From Pochonia chlamydosporia 170 (taxonomy: Eukaryota > Ascomycota > Sordariomycetes > Hypocreales > Clavicipitaceae), in the NCBI RefSeq assembly GCF_001653235.2, contig NC_035792.1, positions 2,790,001 to 2,854,000 on the forward strand: a stretch of DNA of 64,000 bases, given 5' to 3'. Shown here one piece after another: positions 25,245-35,827 of this stretch. Made by a program: the position numbers and the translations under genes. How positions within the stretch are numbered: position 1 is the stretch's first letter; the number at the start of each line of letters is the position of its first letter. A model generated the notes under the pieces. That model worked only from the letters and a program-made list of their open reading frames with translations, searched no databases and was not told the DNA's origin.

Positions 25245-26416
25245 TGTGAATGTTGGGGATGTAAGCCTTGACCATCAACAGGAACGATTTGCCTCAAACT
25301 GTGTGAAGTTGTGAACAATGACTTATTATAAGCCCCGGTAGTTTAGATGCGGAGGTCTCTACAGTCCTTGGTGTTCGGTTACGAGAGTGAATGTTTCCCA
25401 AAGAGTCCTTAAGTATTTGTATACTTAAATCTCGTCGGGGTTTGAAGGCTCCTCATGTTACCATCTGCCCGGCTTAGCATGACCAGGCGTTACATTTCTC
25501 AGATGGTTCCATTCACGGCAAATGCCCACAAGTTCAGCCTGCCCCGAGTCTCATTCCTATTCCAGAGCAAAACATTTCGAGTATCGCTATCCGAATGGAG
25601 GACTCTTATTTCACCGCGGCCCGTAAGCTTAGCTCCCATCCATAGATCGGGGAATGTGACGTTGTCCAGTAAAAAGGGCCGACTTTGCGCATTAAAGCCG
25701 GTAAACTGGGCAACTCATACGCCTTTCATCAGTACGCTAAAGCGGACCTATTATTCGATTAGCCGGCAGGCATTCGAAACTTGTGTTCTGGAACGCACCA
25801 ATTATCGCAACAAAATATCATGGGGACAACCTCCGGAGTGGAAAAGACCCATCGCCCAGCCCAGCCTTCAATCTAAAGTGTCCCCCACGATTGCCATGTC
25901 TTGGCGATGGGTGATCGACATCGGATTGTCGTGGAGAGGTGTAACACGACGAACAAAGTTGCCGTTTTGGTCCCTGAATGAGACACTGTCTCACGTTGCG
26001 TTTGCTAATTTGCATCTTATCTACATTTTAGGCAAAGGCGGCAGCGTGAATGGTATTGGTTGCGATACAACAAGTTTTGGGAAGAAAGTTGAGATCCATG
26101 GTGGCTGTTCCCGGTTGTGTCCTCGGGTAAGCCGAGTGCTTCAGTAAATTGATAGCCTGAGGCCTCGCAAGAAGACTACTGATGCCGTGATCTCGCTTAA
26201 CACAGCTTTGGGAAGGAGCGCCTTTGATGGTAAAACCGTTGCACAATTAATCAATTGATGTCTATTCACCAAAAAAAAAACCGCAAAGTCTATCATTCTG
26301 TTTCCAACCCGCAACATGCAGCAGGATTGCGTTGCATTGCTTTCTATCAAGACACATTCCCTCTCTCTATAATGGGTATCAATATTCGAAAAACTGTGCA
26401 AGGCTATTCACGCATG
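25245..26416. other. Intergenic between GH17-like and Zn2Cys6-ankyrin genes
   Basis: Contains the promoter of the GH17-like gene and the 3' region of its neighbour. A 230-codon plus-strand frame (25455-26147) was examined and not accepted as a gene. Confidence 0.55.
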
Positions 26417-28032
26417 TCATCCAGCGCCTCCCGATGCCCACCTTCGCGCCAGTTCTGGTATGAAGTCATATCCGCTTCCCGTGCCTATGTCAACGGGTAC
26501 TGTGTTCCTCCTGGTTGACGCCTGCGAGACTGATGCGGATGCCAGTGCTTGCCTCAGGGCAGCTTGTTCGCCTCTGGTCAGGTGCGGGAGCAATTTTCGA
26601 ACAATGGGGTAATGTCTATTTCTCGATGCAAAGGCACAAGCTGCCTGTAACTCTGTATCCCGTTTGCCTGTCCCTGACAAAAGTAGACGACCGAGAATGG
26701 CAGCCACAGTTCCTTCATGTCCAGCAGCAGCAGCGCATTGAAGGGGCGTCAGGTTGCGGGAGCTTTCACGAGGGCTGAGATTGACGCCAGCTTCCAGCAA
26801 CCAGTGAACAACATAGTCCAATCCGAAGGTTGCGGCAATATGCAGCGGAGTTCGGCCGAAGAAGTCCTTTGCATTGAGTTCTGGTTTCGAGAGACGACCA
26901 ATAAGTTCATCAACCCCAGAGCTATATCCGCTGTATAGCGCAATATGAAGAAGATTTCTCCCAAATACATCCCTGGCGGTCGTACATGGAAGATACTTGA
27001 TGGCAGCTTGTCGCACCGACGTTGATTCCAGAAACGGGAGGCAGTCGTTGAGAGCCCGGGATGGTAGGCGGCTTTGCTCAACAACGCTGTGCTTGAATGC
27101 TGATCGAAAGTGTTGAATCCGCTGATACAAGTCGTAATATCGCTTCAGTTCCGCTTTCCACACATCCTCCGGGGTACCGACACCGAGGCCATTCAGGTAT
27201 GATTCTTGCACGGAGATGGCATACCCGATGTCGCCAGATTGCTCAAGATCTTGTACCAGGGCAGATATGTCCTCTTGCGAGTCAAAACAATCCACTCCTG
27301 GTTTGTTGGTCCAGCCTTCATACGACCGGAGCGAGCATGACTTCAACACGGATGCCAATGCATACTTGGCCATTGGATTAAAGGTTGGCGTCCGCATAGC
27401 CTGCCTGGCAGCATCTCGGACGGCCTCGCGTTCCTTGGAAACAATGGCTTTGATTTCAGCGAGGTCTGGCTCGTTGCTGATTCTTCCCAGACGCACGGTG
27501 TATATTGCTTCGCTTGTCTGAACACTGGCGCAGACTCGTTCAATGTGCGTGATCCAAGAGCTGTGAGCGGACCTGATGAGTCAACCAAGTTAGTTTTGCT
27601 CTCATTCAAATGGCCAGGTCCGGCATCTTTTGGAAGACGAGCTAGAAATTTGGCGGACGGCTTACAAGGCTCGGAATGTTTCCCAGTCCTCGAGATCCTC
27701 CGGCCGCTCCTCAACTAGGGTGTCGTCGCTCTTCTCAGACTGTTTCGTCGGCGTCGATTCGGTTGGGACCGCATTAGTGCTATCCCCGGCGGCACGAACA
27801 TTATCAGAGCAATCCCGACCGAGGTGTATACACCGGAAACATTTTTGTCCTGGCCATTTTCGGTTCGTGGGTGCGCACTTTGAACAGCGTAAGTCAGCCA
27901 ACAAGCAGGATTCCAATGGAAAGCCAAAGCGTATACCTTTTTCTTATCCCTGCGGCAAAATGTGCATTTTTCATAACTAAGGTATCCTCTCTTGTTTGGA
28001 GGAGATGTTTTTGGAGAAATACCGCTCTCCAT
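26417..28032 (-). CDS. Zn2Cys6 binuclear cluster protein with ankyrin repeats
   Basis: Three exons, 27937-28032, 27666-27877 and 26417-27572, with introns of 59 and 93 bp, give 487 residues. Cys23, 26, 33, 45, 48 and 55 form CX2CX6CX11CX2CX6C, the fungal Zn2Cys6 DNA-binding spacing. Cys33 is the first codon after intron 1, so the cluster exists only in the spliced product; that supports the intron. A linker rich in Asp, Glu and Thr follows, then a helical middle region. Ankyrin repeats lie at about 304-400 (GRNLLHIAL, GRTPLHIAA and LTPLQCAAAAGHEGTV blocks). The start is the first ATG upstream of the cluster; the upstream in-frame GTG is not a credible start. Likely a transcription regulator whose ankyrin part binds a partner. 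Target genes are unknown. Confidence 0.8.
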
Positions 28033-29853
28033 AAGTTGTCTGGACAAGAAAAGCACTTATCATGGATCAAGAAGATCAACTATGAATTTTGGTCGCCGCA
28101 GGAGGGTGGCGCTCCTTTTGACCGTTTTGCAACTGGCCAAGACAAATCGAGCAGCACCACTGACAACACGGCAACAGCCTTATTTCATCATAATTTTTTT
28201 TTTCTTTTTATGATTCCCTGATATGTGCTGTCAATTCCTTGTATGACATGCCTCTCTGCGTCACATTGCGGCTAAGGCTGAGCAATAAATAACAACCAGC
28301 TAAGCCACGCGAGCCAATATGGGCAATGGTCAACCTTGTGAAGTCTGCCGGCTGAAGCAGGATATTGACTCCGGTTGTCAGCTTGCCGCACATAGTTTGA
28401 GACAGGGGAGCAATCATTTGCAGACCTGGTCAGTTAGTCGCAGAGTCGCAGTCGCTGATTTGCCGAGGAAACGCGCCACGGCTATTGTGCGTTTTCAGCT
28501 CAACCATTTTTCAGCCGGCCAAAATGGTATATGGATTCGCATGATCCTCGCCCGCCATTTGCACATCCTTCTCCTATTTTCAATCCCTTTCAAAAAAAAA
28601 AATTTCGCCCCTTTCCGGGCCATTCAACAATCCTAGGGATCTCCTTTGAGTCGCAACCTGTCGGCCGAGGCTGATGATGCCATTTGGATGGCCCGAGCCT
28701 AACTAATCTTTGCCCCATGTTCATGCTGACCAGCGACTTACTTACACGCGGCTGCCCACCGCATCTTACTGGTTCGCCTCACCGTTTCACGTAAAGCAGA
28801 CGAATTGTGTGCTCTTGTGTGTTGCCACTGGGTTTCCCACCCATTTCACTATCCACTTTTGGTTGTTTTGCCTTCCAACCTCCTGAATTTCTTGCCATTC
28901 AGAAACGGGTGACGGATCTGAGCCACATAGACGTGACTCCCCGCACAAGATTTGCCTTTGGGGAAAGACGATGGCAAATCATTAGTATGTTTAATGCTGT
29001 TTTGTTTCGCCTCTTTGTTATCTTGTTCCCCCTTTCGCCCTTTTCAGTGTCATGAGAGATGATGCTCGGCTTGGTGTTGTCGCTCCTTGTCGCAGTTCTG
29101 TCTGCCTCTTATGTAAAGTGTACATATGGCATTATCGCCATGGCCAATTCTTAGGGCAACCTTGCCGTCGCCTTTACGAAGGAGTGGTAATCATGATCAA
29201 CTGATTAGGTCCCTTTACGGCGTCCCCTTTACGGCGTCCCCTTTACGACGTCCCCCTTACGACGTCCCAAAGCCGCCGCGTTCCGCTTGGCATTTGATGG
29301 CGAAATTTTTTGTCGGTCGGCGATCGCAGTCTCCTGTCGCAACACGCGGGCCCGGTCAACGTGGTTGGCGCCGTTCCAAGGTTTAGTGAAGCGTGACTGG
29401 GTCCAAGGTCACCAACGCCGACGTACCGAGACGTATCGCTCAATCTTGGTTGGTACTTACTTGGTCTCGCCGGTGTGTGTGAATGTGTGAGTCTATTTCG
29501 TATGCCTAGTCGCTTTGTTTGTTCGGGTGTGACAAGTGATATAAGATGATTACCATCCCGCTTCTCAGACTACTCCAAGAAAATCAACAGCAACCCATTT
29601 ACCCTTTGCGTCAGATACACACCTACATGTTACTCGCATACTCTTTTGTATTTTTTTCGAAGTCATATATTCTCTGAGAGCTGATTGCACTCAATCTACA
29701 ACATCTCTTATCAAGGTATGCAGCAATCTATCTCCCCGCCAAATATTTTGGCAAGCTGACGCATGGTGTTGGTCTGGGACAGATTACATGCAACAACAAA
29801 CCCCTTCCACGGACTCATTTCCCCAAAGCATAACATAGTACCATCACAAGTCT
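28033..29853. other. Gene-poor interval with a 14-bp tandem repeat
   Basis: Short overlapping frames only. Long T and A runs (near 28193 and 28593) and pyrimidine-rich stretches around 28800-29060 suggest promoter-like DNA, but no coding sequence is supported. Confidence 0.5.
29209..29264. repeat. Tandem repeat, four 14-bp units
   Basis: Unit approximately TCCCCTTTACGGCG, repeated at 29209, 29223, 29237 and 29251 with one or two substitutions per copy; the last two read GACG in place of GGCG. A related word, CGCCTTTACGA, occurs about 40 bases earlier at 29169. Confidence 0.9.
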
Positions 29854-30139
29854 ATGTCTGGGCAGCCTGAATTGTCAGTCGAGGTCGTGGTAGCTATTGC
29901 TATCGGCGTTCCGGCGCTTCTTGTCGCCCTGTTGACCCTCTGGATCGGATACCTGACACTGAGGCATTCTGATAACCCACGGCCCCAGAGGGGAGGACGA
30001 GATACATTTTCCATGCTGCCTTTGATGGCATATGGCATGGCTACAATTTCGCCTCCGATTATGCCAGGTCGCCCAAGAGCTGCTCGACTTCGAAACTAAG
30101 GAGGATGTTGTGGTGAAGTGGAAGCGCGGCGATGGTTGA
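29854..30139 (+). pseudogene. Frameshifted remnant of a small membrane-anchored protein
   Basis: Frame 1 opens with an ATG and encodes about 45 residues containing a strong hydrophobic helix (VVVAIAIGVPALLVALLTLW) followed by a basic/polar segment. The protein-like reading then moves to another frame from about 30003 (FHAAFDGIWHGYNFASDYA) and again near 30065 (QVAQELLDFETKEDVVVKWK), ending at TGA 30137-30139. The changes lie too close together for introns, so two small indels are the simplest explanation. The second fits loss of one C at about 30064. The continuation of frame 1 alone gives an 81-codon product with an uncharacteristic tail. Family unknown to me. Confidence 0.5.
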
Positions 30140-30247
30140 TATGGTGAAGCACGACGAGCTCCTGCACACGTTCCTTCCATTACATCTTTCTTTTGTACTG
30201 GCTACGACGGGATAAAAGTTAATTGCAGTCCAAAATTACGGCACGAT

Positions 30248-30572
30248 ATCAACTTTGACCCAGACCTGCATTTTGGACCGAATTCGGACGCATTCACATA
30301 CAGCTCACCGCCGCAAAGAGTTTGGCCGTGCTAGAATCGCCAGATGATGATGCAGCCTCGCATGCTTGGTCTTCATCTATGGCCTTGCTGTACCAATACG
30401 TCCAAACCATTGTCCAAATTTCGCGGTCTCGAATATCATCCTCCTCAATGGCCATTCTGTATCACCCCAGATCACCAAGGCACTCAATCCAGGTATCTTC
30501 AAAGGCGGGCACTGTTTCACAGATGGCCAATTCTTGTTGGACATATTCCTCACATTCTTTACTGTTACTTGA
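30248..30572 (+). other. Coding-like fragments in shifting frames
   Basis: Frame 2 reads a polar stretch from 30248 (INFDPDLHFGPNSDAFTYS) ending at a TAG near 30330. Frame 0 reads about 68 codons up to a TGA at about 30570, including GIFKGGHCFTDGQFLLDIFL, without an ATG. These may be further debris of the preceding remnant; no family recognised. Confidence 0.25.
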
Positions 30573-30628
30573 GAGCTTTGGGGGTTTTCTGTTTTACCAA
30601 CGACATAGATAGCATACGACATTTCTAG

Positions 30629-31018
30629 ATGATAGCGAGGTATAGACCAAGATCAATGACACATGTTTCTCACGTTTCAACCTATGCACCAGTAGAGCTA
30701 GTTAGTCATGCCATCATGCAAAGTACCATGAAAAATGACCTCGTAAACAAACAACTCCCTCACTCGCCATATGTCCGCATTCCAGATGATTTGTCCAACA
30801 TGGGCCGCGGAGCCTACGACACAACCGGTGCACCAAAACCCCAGCCAGAATCATCTTACATCGTACACGGCACGTACGTCAAAGCGGAAGCATCAGCACC
30901 AGACCATTGGTCCGTTTCCCATGTGGCGCCGTGGAATGCGCTAGCCGTTAAAAGTACGTATGAGGCTCCGTTGTTGAATGCGAGCGCAACTGCCTATCTC
31001 GGGCCAAGTAAGGGGTAG
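30629..31018 (+). CDS. Hypothetical small protein
   Basis: Open frame of 129 codons starting with ATG. The second half has balanced, protein-like composition (segments NDLVNKQLPHSPYVRIPDDL and DHWSVSHVAPWNALAVKSTY). No signal peptide, membrane helix or known domain is evident. It follows directly on the coding-like debris at 29854-30572 and could be its last fragment rather than an independent gene. Confidence 0.3.
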   Translation: MIARYRPRSMTHVSHVSTYAPVELVSHAIMQSTMKNDLVNKQLPHSPYVRIPDDLSNMGRGAYDTTGAPKPQPESSYIVHGTYVKAEASAPDHWSVSHVAPWNALAVKSTYEAPLLNASATAYLGPSKG

Positions 31019-33451
31019 TCTTGGTTTGCGCCATCATTGAAAAATAGGAGACATGAAGAATGACCGTCGCTGCATATCCCTTGGCGGGACGGCTGTGCGA
31101 GGCTCGCCTCCGGGGAAAAAAAGGCCACGCTTCCCGCGTCACACAGACTTGACTTGACTTTTCACCGACTGCCAGGCCGATAGCCATGTACCCAAATTAC
31201 GTGCTCGTAGCTGCTCGCCATCCAGACAGTCCGTGACGTACATTTACGAGCAAGTATTGAGCAGTTGTAATGACGAGTTGTGTTTACGTGCACGGGGCTT
31301 AGCACGGCCGATATTACCATTTCGGGGCGCCGGAGTGAACGGATATCTGAAATGTACGAAAGTTGTGCATGGACGGACATGTTGAGCCCGATGAATTTCA
31401 AGGTTGGCGAAAATGATGACCGCTCCTATCCGTGCGGATGCAGCCCTAGGAGCAAGTTGAGGATCAGACGACACGGCCCATGAGAATGAGAACCAGAATC
31501 AGCCCTGTGGAAGTGACTGGTGGAGGCTCACGACGAAAAAGGCAACTACGGCCCCGCTTTTTCGTATCTTAGCGTCTTGTCGGGGGGAGAATCACTCGCG
31601 TCTTCCCGCTACGCCACAGGGCAGTCGTTGTCGCTTTTTGCACAGCCTCGCTTCGCATTGAATTGCGATGCCGACTTGGTAGATTGTACGGAGTAGATGC
31701 GATTTTTGTGCTGGAAAATGGTTGTGGTTGATTTTGATTTGCACAGCCTCGATTTGTTTGGCTTGGCGATTGGGTTCGGCTGTCGCAGGGGCTGAGTACG
31801 TGCCTAGGTAGTCGGGTCGCGCGTATGAATTCCATGCTGTGCGCGGAGTAGTCAGTGTTGCGTGAGGGTTCGGGTTCAATGTTGGATGGACATTGTGGGG
31901 AGTTGGTGGGTTGCGAGTTATCGGGTTATCGGGTGCTGTGTTAGTTGGGTTGAGTTGAGTTGAGTTGTGGGAGCGGAGTATCTTGCGGATTATGATGATG
32001 ATGTGGCGAGCTGACGATTTGGTCTGGTTGCTCAACTGCTGATGCCACTTACAATCTATCTCTGTTAATTACCGTTTGTCTTGTCAAGTTCTTCTTTGAC
32101 CACTAGATACGGTGCAGGTATCTAACTTGCAGCCAACGCTGAAACTTCCATGTTGCCACTACTCACTACATGTAACTTGCGGATTGTATTTGTCAACATC
32201 AAGAAGAACCGGTAGCGAGTCTCATACTTAGTAAGCGTGCAACTCACTTATCCCATTTACTTGTCAATCTATCCTGCTTATCCTTAGACTCCGCCATGAC
32301 ATTCAATAATACCTAGGGAGGTGCGGAAGTCATCTATACGTCACCTGCTCATCCCCATTTCTCACATCCACGTTGGTTCAACATTTCCATTCTCCAACTA
32401 GTAGTTGTCATGTAATCAATGCCACCGCCCAGCATCACCACTCTCTCACTTACAGCTTACACTCCACATTACAGCACAGCCAATCCACCTCCAAACCCAT
32501 CCAGCAAACAACTCCGTCTCCAACCCCAACAACATAAAGCTCAAAACATGCAACAAATCACTTTCATCCAGTAACTTAGAAACATATGCCTAAGCTTAGC
32601 TCAACTTACATATTCCATCTTTCAAATGACTTTCTGATGAACTCCATGACAAGTGCAGTGTACTTGTGTATGCAAGCCTCCAGGTTGGCTGTCTGTAGGG
32701 TAGGCCGCGGTGTAGATTCCATTTGAACCAGAACTCAGAGACGGAGGATAGCTCAAGCGTTGTAGATTGCGGCGTTGTTATCACGGTGGTGTTTTATAGT
32801 TTAATACATACGCAGTTATGTGGAGGGTGGATTGGCGTACTAATGGCCGGAGATGGGTGATGTTTATTGTATTTCTTTTTGTGCAGATTTGGTGACGAAT
32901 CGCAAGGTCTACTCGAGATGCAAGCTGCGAATTCGACACACTAGCCTAGTAAGTGTAACTTTACCTACCGACTTATGTATACTAATTGTGCTCATTCAAA
33001 CTACGTCATGAGAGGACCTCATCAACTCATCAATACCCAAGCAAAACCTAACCCATCAATAGCAAACTAGGCCATAGTGAGCAGCATATCAACTAGGATG
33101 ACTGCACTACCAAATTCGGTTCATAAGCACAGGATGGGATGTGCACTAGTTAACAGGCGATGCACTGATCATCCGGCGTATGGGGGATCGGCGCAGTTGA
33201 CATTGGATCGTGATAAGTGTCCAAGACCAAGCTACTCCAAGTTGATAGTCACAACCCGACATGATATCGGGGTATTTTGTATACCTAGGTAGGTATCCGT
33301 AGGTACATTTGATCGTCCCCAACGTCCTAGTACCGTAATAATCATGAAATACCAGCAGCCCGAAATCCGCCATAACAATACCAAACAAACCTGCAACACA
33401 AGCTAAAACCAACCATCCAGGTTCAACCGCACTCCTTCTCCCAACCTAAGC
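31019..33451. other. Gene-poor interval
   Basis: Downstream region of the mutarotase-family gene. It holds a TACGGAGTA nonamer (31687-31695), TTGAG repeats (31950-31964), CCTAGG hexamers (31803, 32312) and a TACCTAGGTA palindrome (33282). No gene is supported. Confidence 0.55.
33282..33291. repeat. TACCTAGGTA palindrome
   Basis: Perfect 10-bp palindrome about 160 bases downstream of the mutarotase-family stop codon, flanked by a further GGTA word. Confidence 0.85.
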
Positions 33452-34040
33452 CTAAGCCTGATAAAAGACCTCCTCCAAAGGTTTCCACCAACTCGGCTCA
33501 CCAGCCTCAGAGCTCACAGCCCCAGGAACAATACTCTCCTGAAACCCATCCGTCATCTTCCACCACTCGCGGACCTTGGGATTCTGAGCCATGCGCTCCA
33601 TATCACCAGCATAATCATACCCAATGTACTTGAACGAGCCAAACAGCATACCAGTCGTGTCGTCGTAAAAGATGCTGTCTACACCCAGAGTCAGCACTTA
33701 CACTTCCCCCATAAACTTTTCACACCACAATGCGCGCCGCACCGTCTTCATGCTCCAACGCCTCCAATTGGGATAAAAGCGCAGCAGACAATTCATGCAA
33801 CCACGTCAAAAGAACCCACTTACAGTCCTCAATCCCACAATCTTTAATCTGCTTAGCTACCTCGGGCCAAACGGCAGCATGACAAGCCTTGTACTCATCC
33901 ACACATTCCTTCTTGAGCTTCACAACCTGCGCAAACCGACGGCCGGGGTTCTTCGTTCTCGTAATCGTCGTGGCCCCGAGAACGGTCTCATCTGTAGATG
34001 GCGACCGCGGGGTCTCGGTGGGAGACGGGGGCTTCCACAT
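33452..34040 (-). CDS. L-rhamnose mutarotase family (RhaM/DUF718) protein
   Basis: Two exons, 33824-34040 and 33452-33678, with a 145-bp intron (GTAAGT donor) give 147 residues. After a ~30-residue low-complexity N-terminus comes RRFAQVVKLKKECVDEYKAC with the conserved His and WPEV, then (across the intron) the DYSIFYDD strand. The C-terminal block has LFGSFKYIG, DMERMAQNPKVREWWKMTD and Gln/Glu residues, all typical of the small dimeric ferredoxin-like mutarotase fold. The family interconverts alpha and beta anomers of L-rhamnose. No other rhamnose gene lies in the window, so the substrate is by family only. The frame is open upstream of the chosen ATG through Pro/Phe-rich sequence that looks like leader. 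Confidence 0.85.
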
Positions 34041-34428
34041 GGTGAGGAGTTTAGGATGTTCGGTGTGCGACGCCCCAGCTTGTGGGTGTGGTGTACTTTC
34101 TACGCGGGGGGCAGGCTGGGACGGGGTGACGTAGTTGGCTGTTTTGAATGAGACGCTGCACTGTTGTCTCGTAATCCGAGCAAAGAATGCGGCAACAGAG
34201 TTGATGATGCGAAAGAAGGAACAAAAAAAAAAAGGTGAGCGGATGCTGGCAAGAAAAGGAACAAAAAAGAAATGTTCAAGCAAGCAGGGTAAATGCACGA
34301 CCCAGGTAAATAACCACGCAGGTCAAAAGGTCAAGGTGCCAGTGAAAAGACAAGGCAAGTCAGCCCGATACCACTTTCCCGACGGGCTTTTCCCCTCCGT
34401 GTGCCTGTCTGTGTCCTTTTGCGCCAAG

Positions 34429-34452
34429 TCTGCGTCTGCGTCTGCGTCTGCA
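34429..34452. repeat. TCTGCG hexamer microsatellite
   Basis: Three exact TCTGCG units plus a fourth reading TCTGCA. Confidence 0.9.
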
Positions 34453-34661
34453 TGCACTTGTGCTTGTACTTTCACTTGTGCCAGTACCAGCAAAGTATCG
34501 GACCAGACTAGACCTGCACGCTGTGGGTTGTGGTTTGTGGGCTTTTTAAATCCACTTCTCTCCAGTCACTCAAAACTCATCCGTCTCGTCGCAAGCTGCA
34601 GCGAGCAACTTAAAGTAACGTGTCTCCTTCTGCGTTCAATGAGGGGAATTGTGCGCCACCG

Positions 34662-34677
34662 TACGGAGTACGGAGTA
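34662..34677. repeat. Two overlapping TACGGAGTA nonamers
   Basis: Adjacent copies share a TA dinucleotide. An inverted copy lies at 34905-34913. Confidence 0.85.
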
Positions 34678-35067
34678 GCAAGCAAGAAAACACCACGCCT
34701 GCCTTATGCACCAGACGACAAGGATGTGGCTGTGGGAAGGAAAAGGATGACACTCGCCGGGCCGATCGAAGCGGGATAAAGATGTCTGGCGTGGGTGGTC
34801 TGGTGGCACAGAGTCTTGGTTTGTCTGAATCTTTGGGCTCGAGCGGTGAATTGGGTGATTCGGGTCGATGATCCGTGGTGTCTGCTTTTGGATCGATGAA
34901 GATGTACTCCGTATCGCGTTGTCACATTGGGGTCGGGCTAGCTTATAGCATCATCGTTCATGTTACCACGAATCAATTATAATCAATCCACTGCTTTACG
35001 GAGTCAAGTAGCTTCCTCGGCAATCCACCAGAAAGCTTACCAACCACTCGGTCACCGAGACACTACC

Positions 35068-35085
35068 TACCTAGGTACCTAGGTA
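35068..35085. repeat. Two overlapping TACCTAGGTA palindromes
   Basis: The second palindrome starts on the last TA of the first, giving an 18-bp perfect inverted repeat. Confidence 0.9.
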
Positions 35086-35827
35086 TGTTGGCACTCCAGG
35101 TCACCCCGTCCCGTCCACCTTACTCATCAGGCGGTTAATAATGGTAAAAGTGAAAGAACGTGCTTGTGGGGATGCATTAAGCCTGACCCCCATCACGTAG
35201 CTTCTTTCTTCCTTGTCCACACTTCCGTCATTCAGTCAAAAGAATGTCGGACATTGTTCCATGGCAGAGGAAGAGGTAGTATACATCACGATTCTACTCT
35301 GTTCCACGTCACTCACCAACGTATAAGTAGACGCAGCACAACAAAAGCCACCAATTTGCCGTATCATTATCCACACCAATTGATTTCGAGGGAGCATACG
35401 GCGTAAAATGCAAAGGAGCGTCGTATTGTGGGTATATAATGTAAAAACAAACCAAGACGAATAAAATGCCATCGAAAACGAAATGCAAGACTCCAATAAT
35501 GTGTTCCCAACTTTCCACCATCTGAAGGAGCGTGGCGCGACCTTTGCAGCCGCCCAAGCAATAATTGCAGTGTCTACCACAACAATGCTATCGGTACGTT
35601 CCTTGCAGTAATTCCCCCAAATAAACGCCAAAAAATTCGATCCAGTTCGGTATATCCGTACACGTGGGTATTTCCTTTTGTTCAACCTCAGCCTCAATCT
35701 CAATCACCGGCTTCAACGGTTATTGCCCCTTCGACATCTACTCCAAATGGATAAATGCCGAGTAAACTCGATTGAATCCCTACCACGATATCCATCTCTG
35801 ATAACATCTGGTCCGTCTTCCCGTTAC

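Larger units (their letters stand above)
34041..35827. other. Intergenic, rich in short motifs
   Basis: Holds the promoter of the mutarotase-family gene and the 3' region of the DUF7728-like gene. Contains the TCTGCG microsatellite, three TACGGAGTA copies and two overlapping TACCTAGGTA palindromes. The 214-codon plus-strand frame at 34135-34779 is not accepted as a gene. Confidence 0.55.

Noticed and set aside
25455..26147. 230-codon plus-strand frame
   Set aside because: Long, but with no recognisable domain or signal and a composition rich in Ser, Arg and Trp without pattern; most likely chance. Transcript data could overturn this.
34135..34779. 214-codon plus-strand frame
   Set aside because: Dominated by simple Lys runs and the TCTGCG microsatellite; it overlaps the leader of the mutarotase-family gene.
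35236..35703. 155-codon minus-strand frame
   Set aside because: Lies in the 3' region of the DUF7728-like gene, with random composition.
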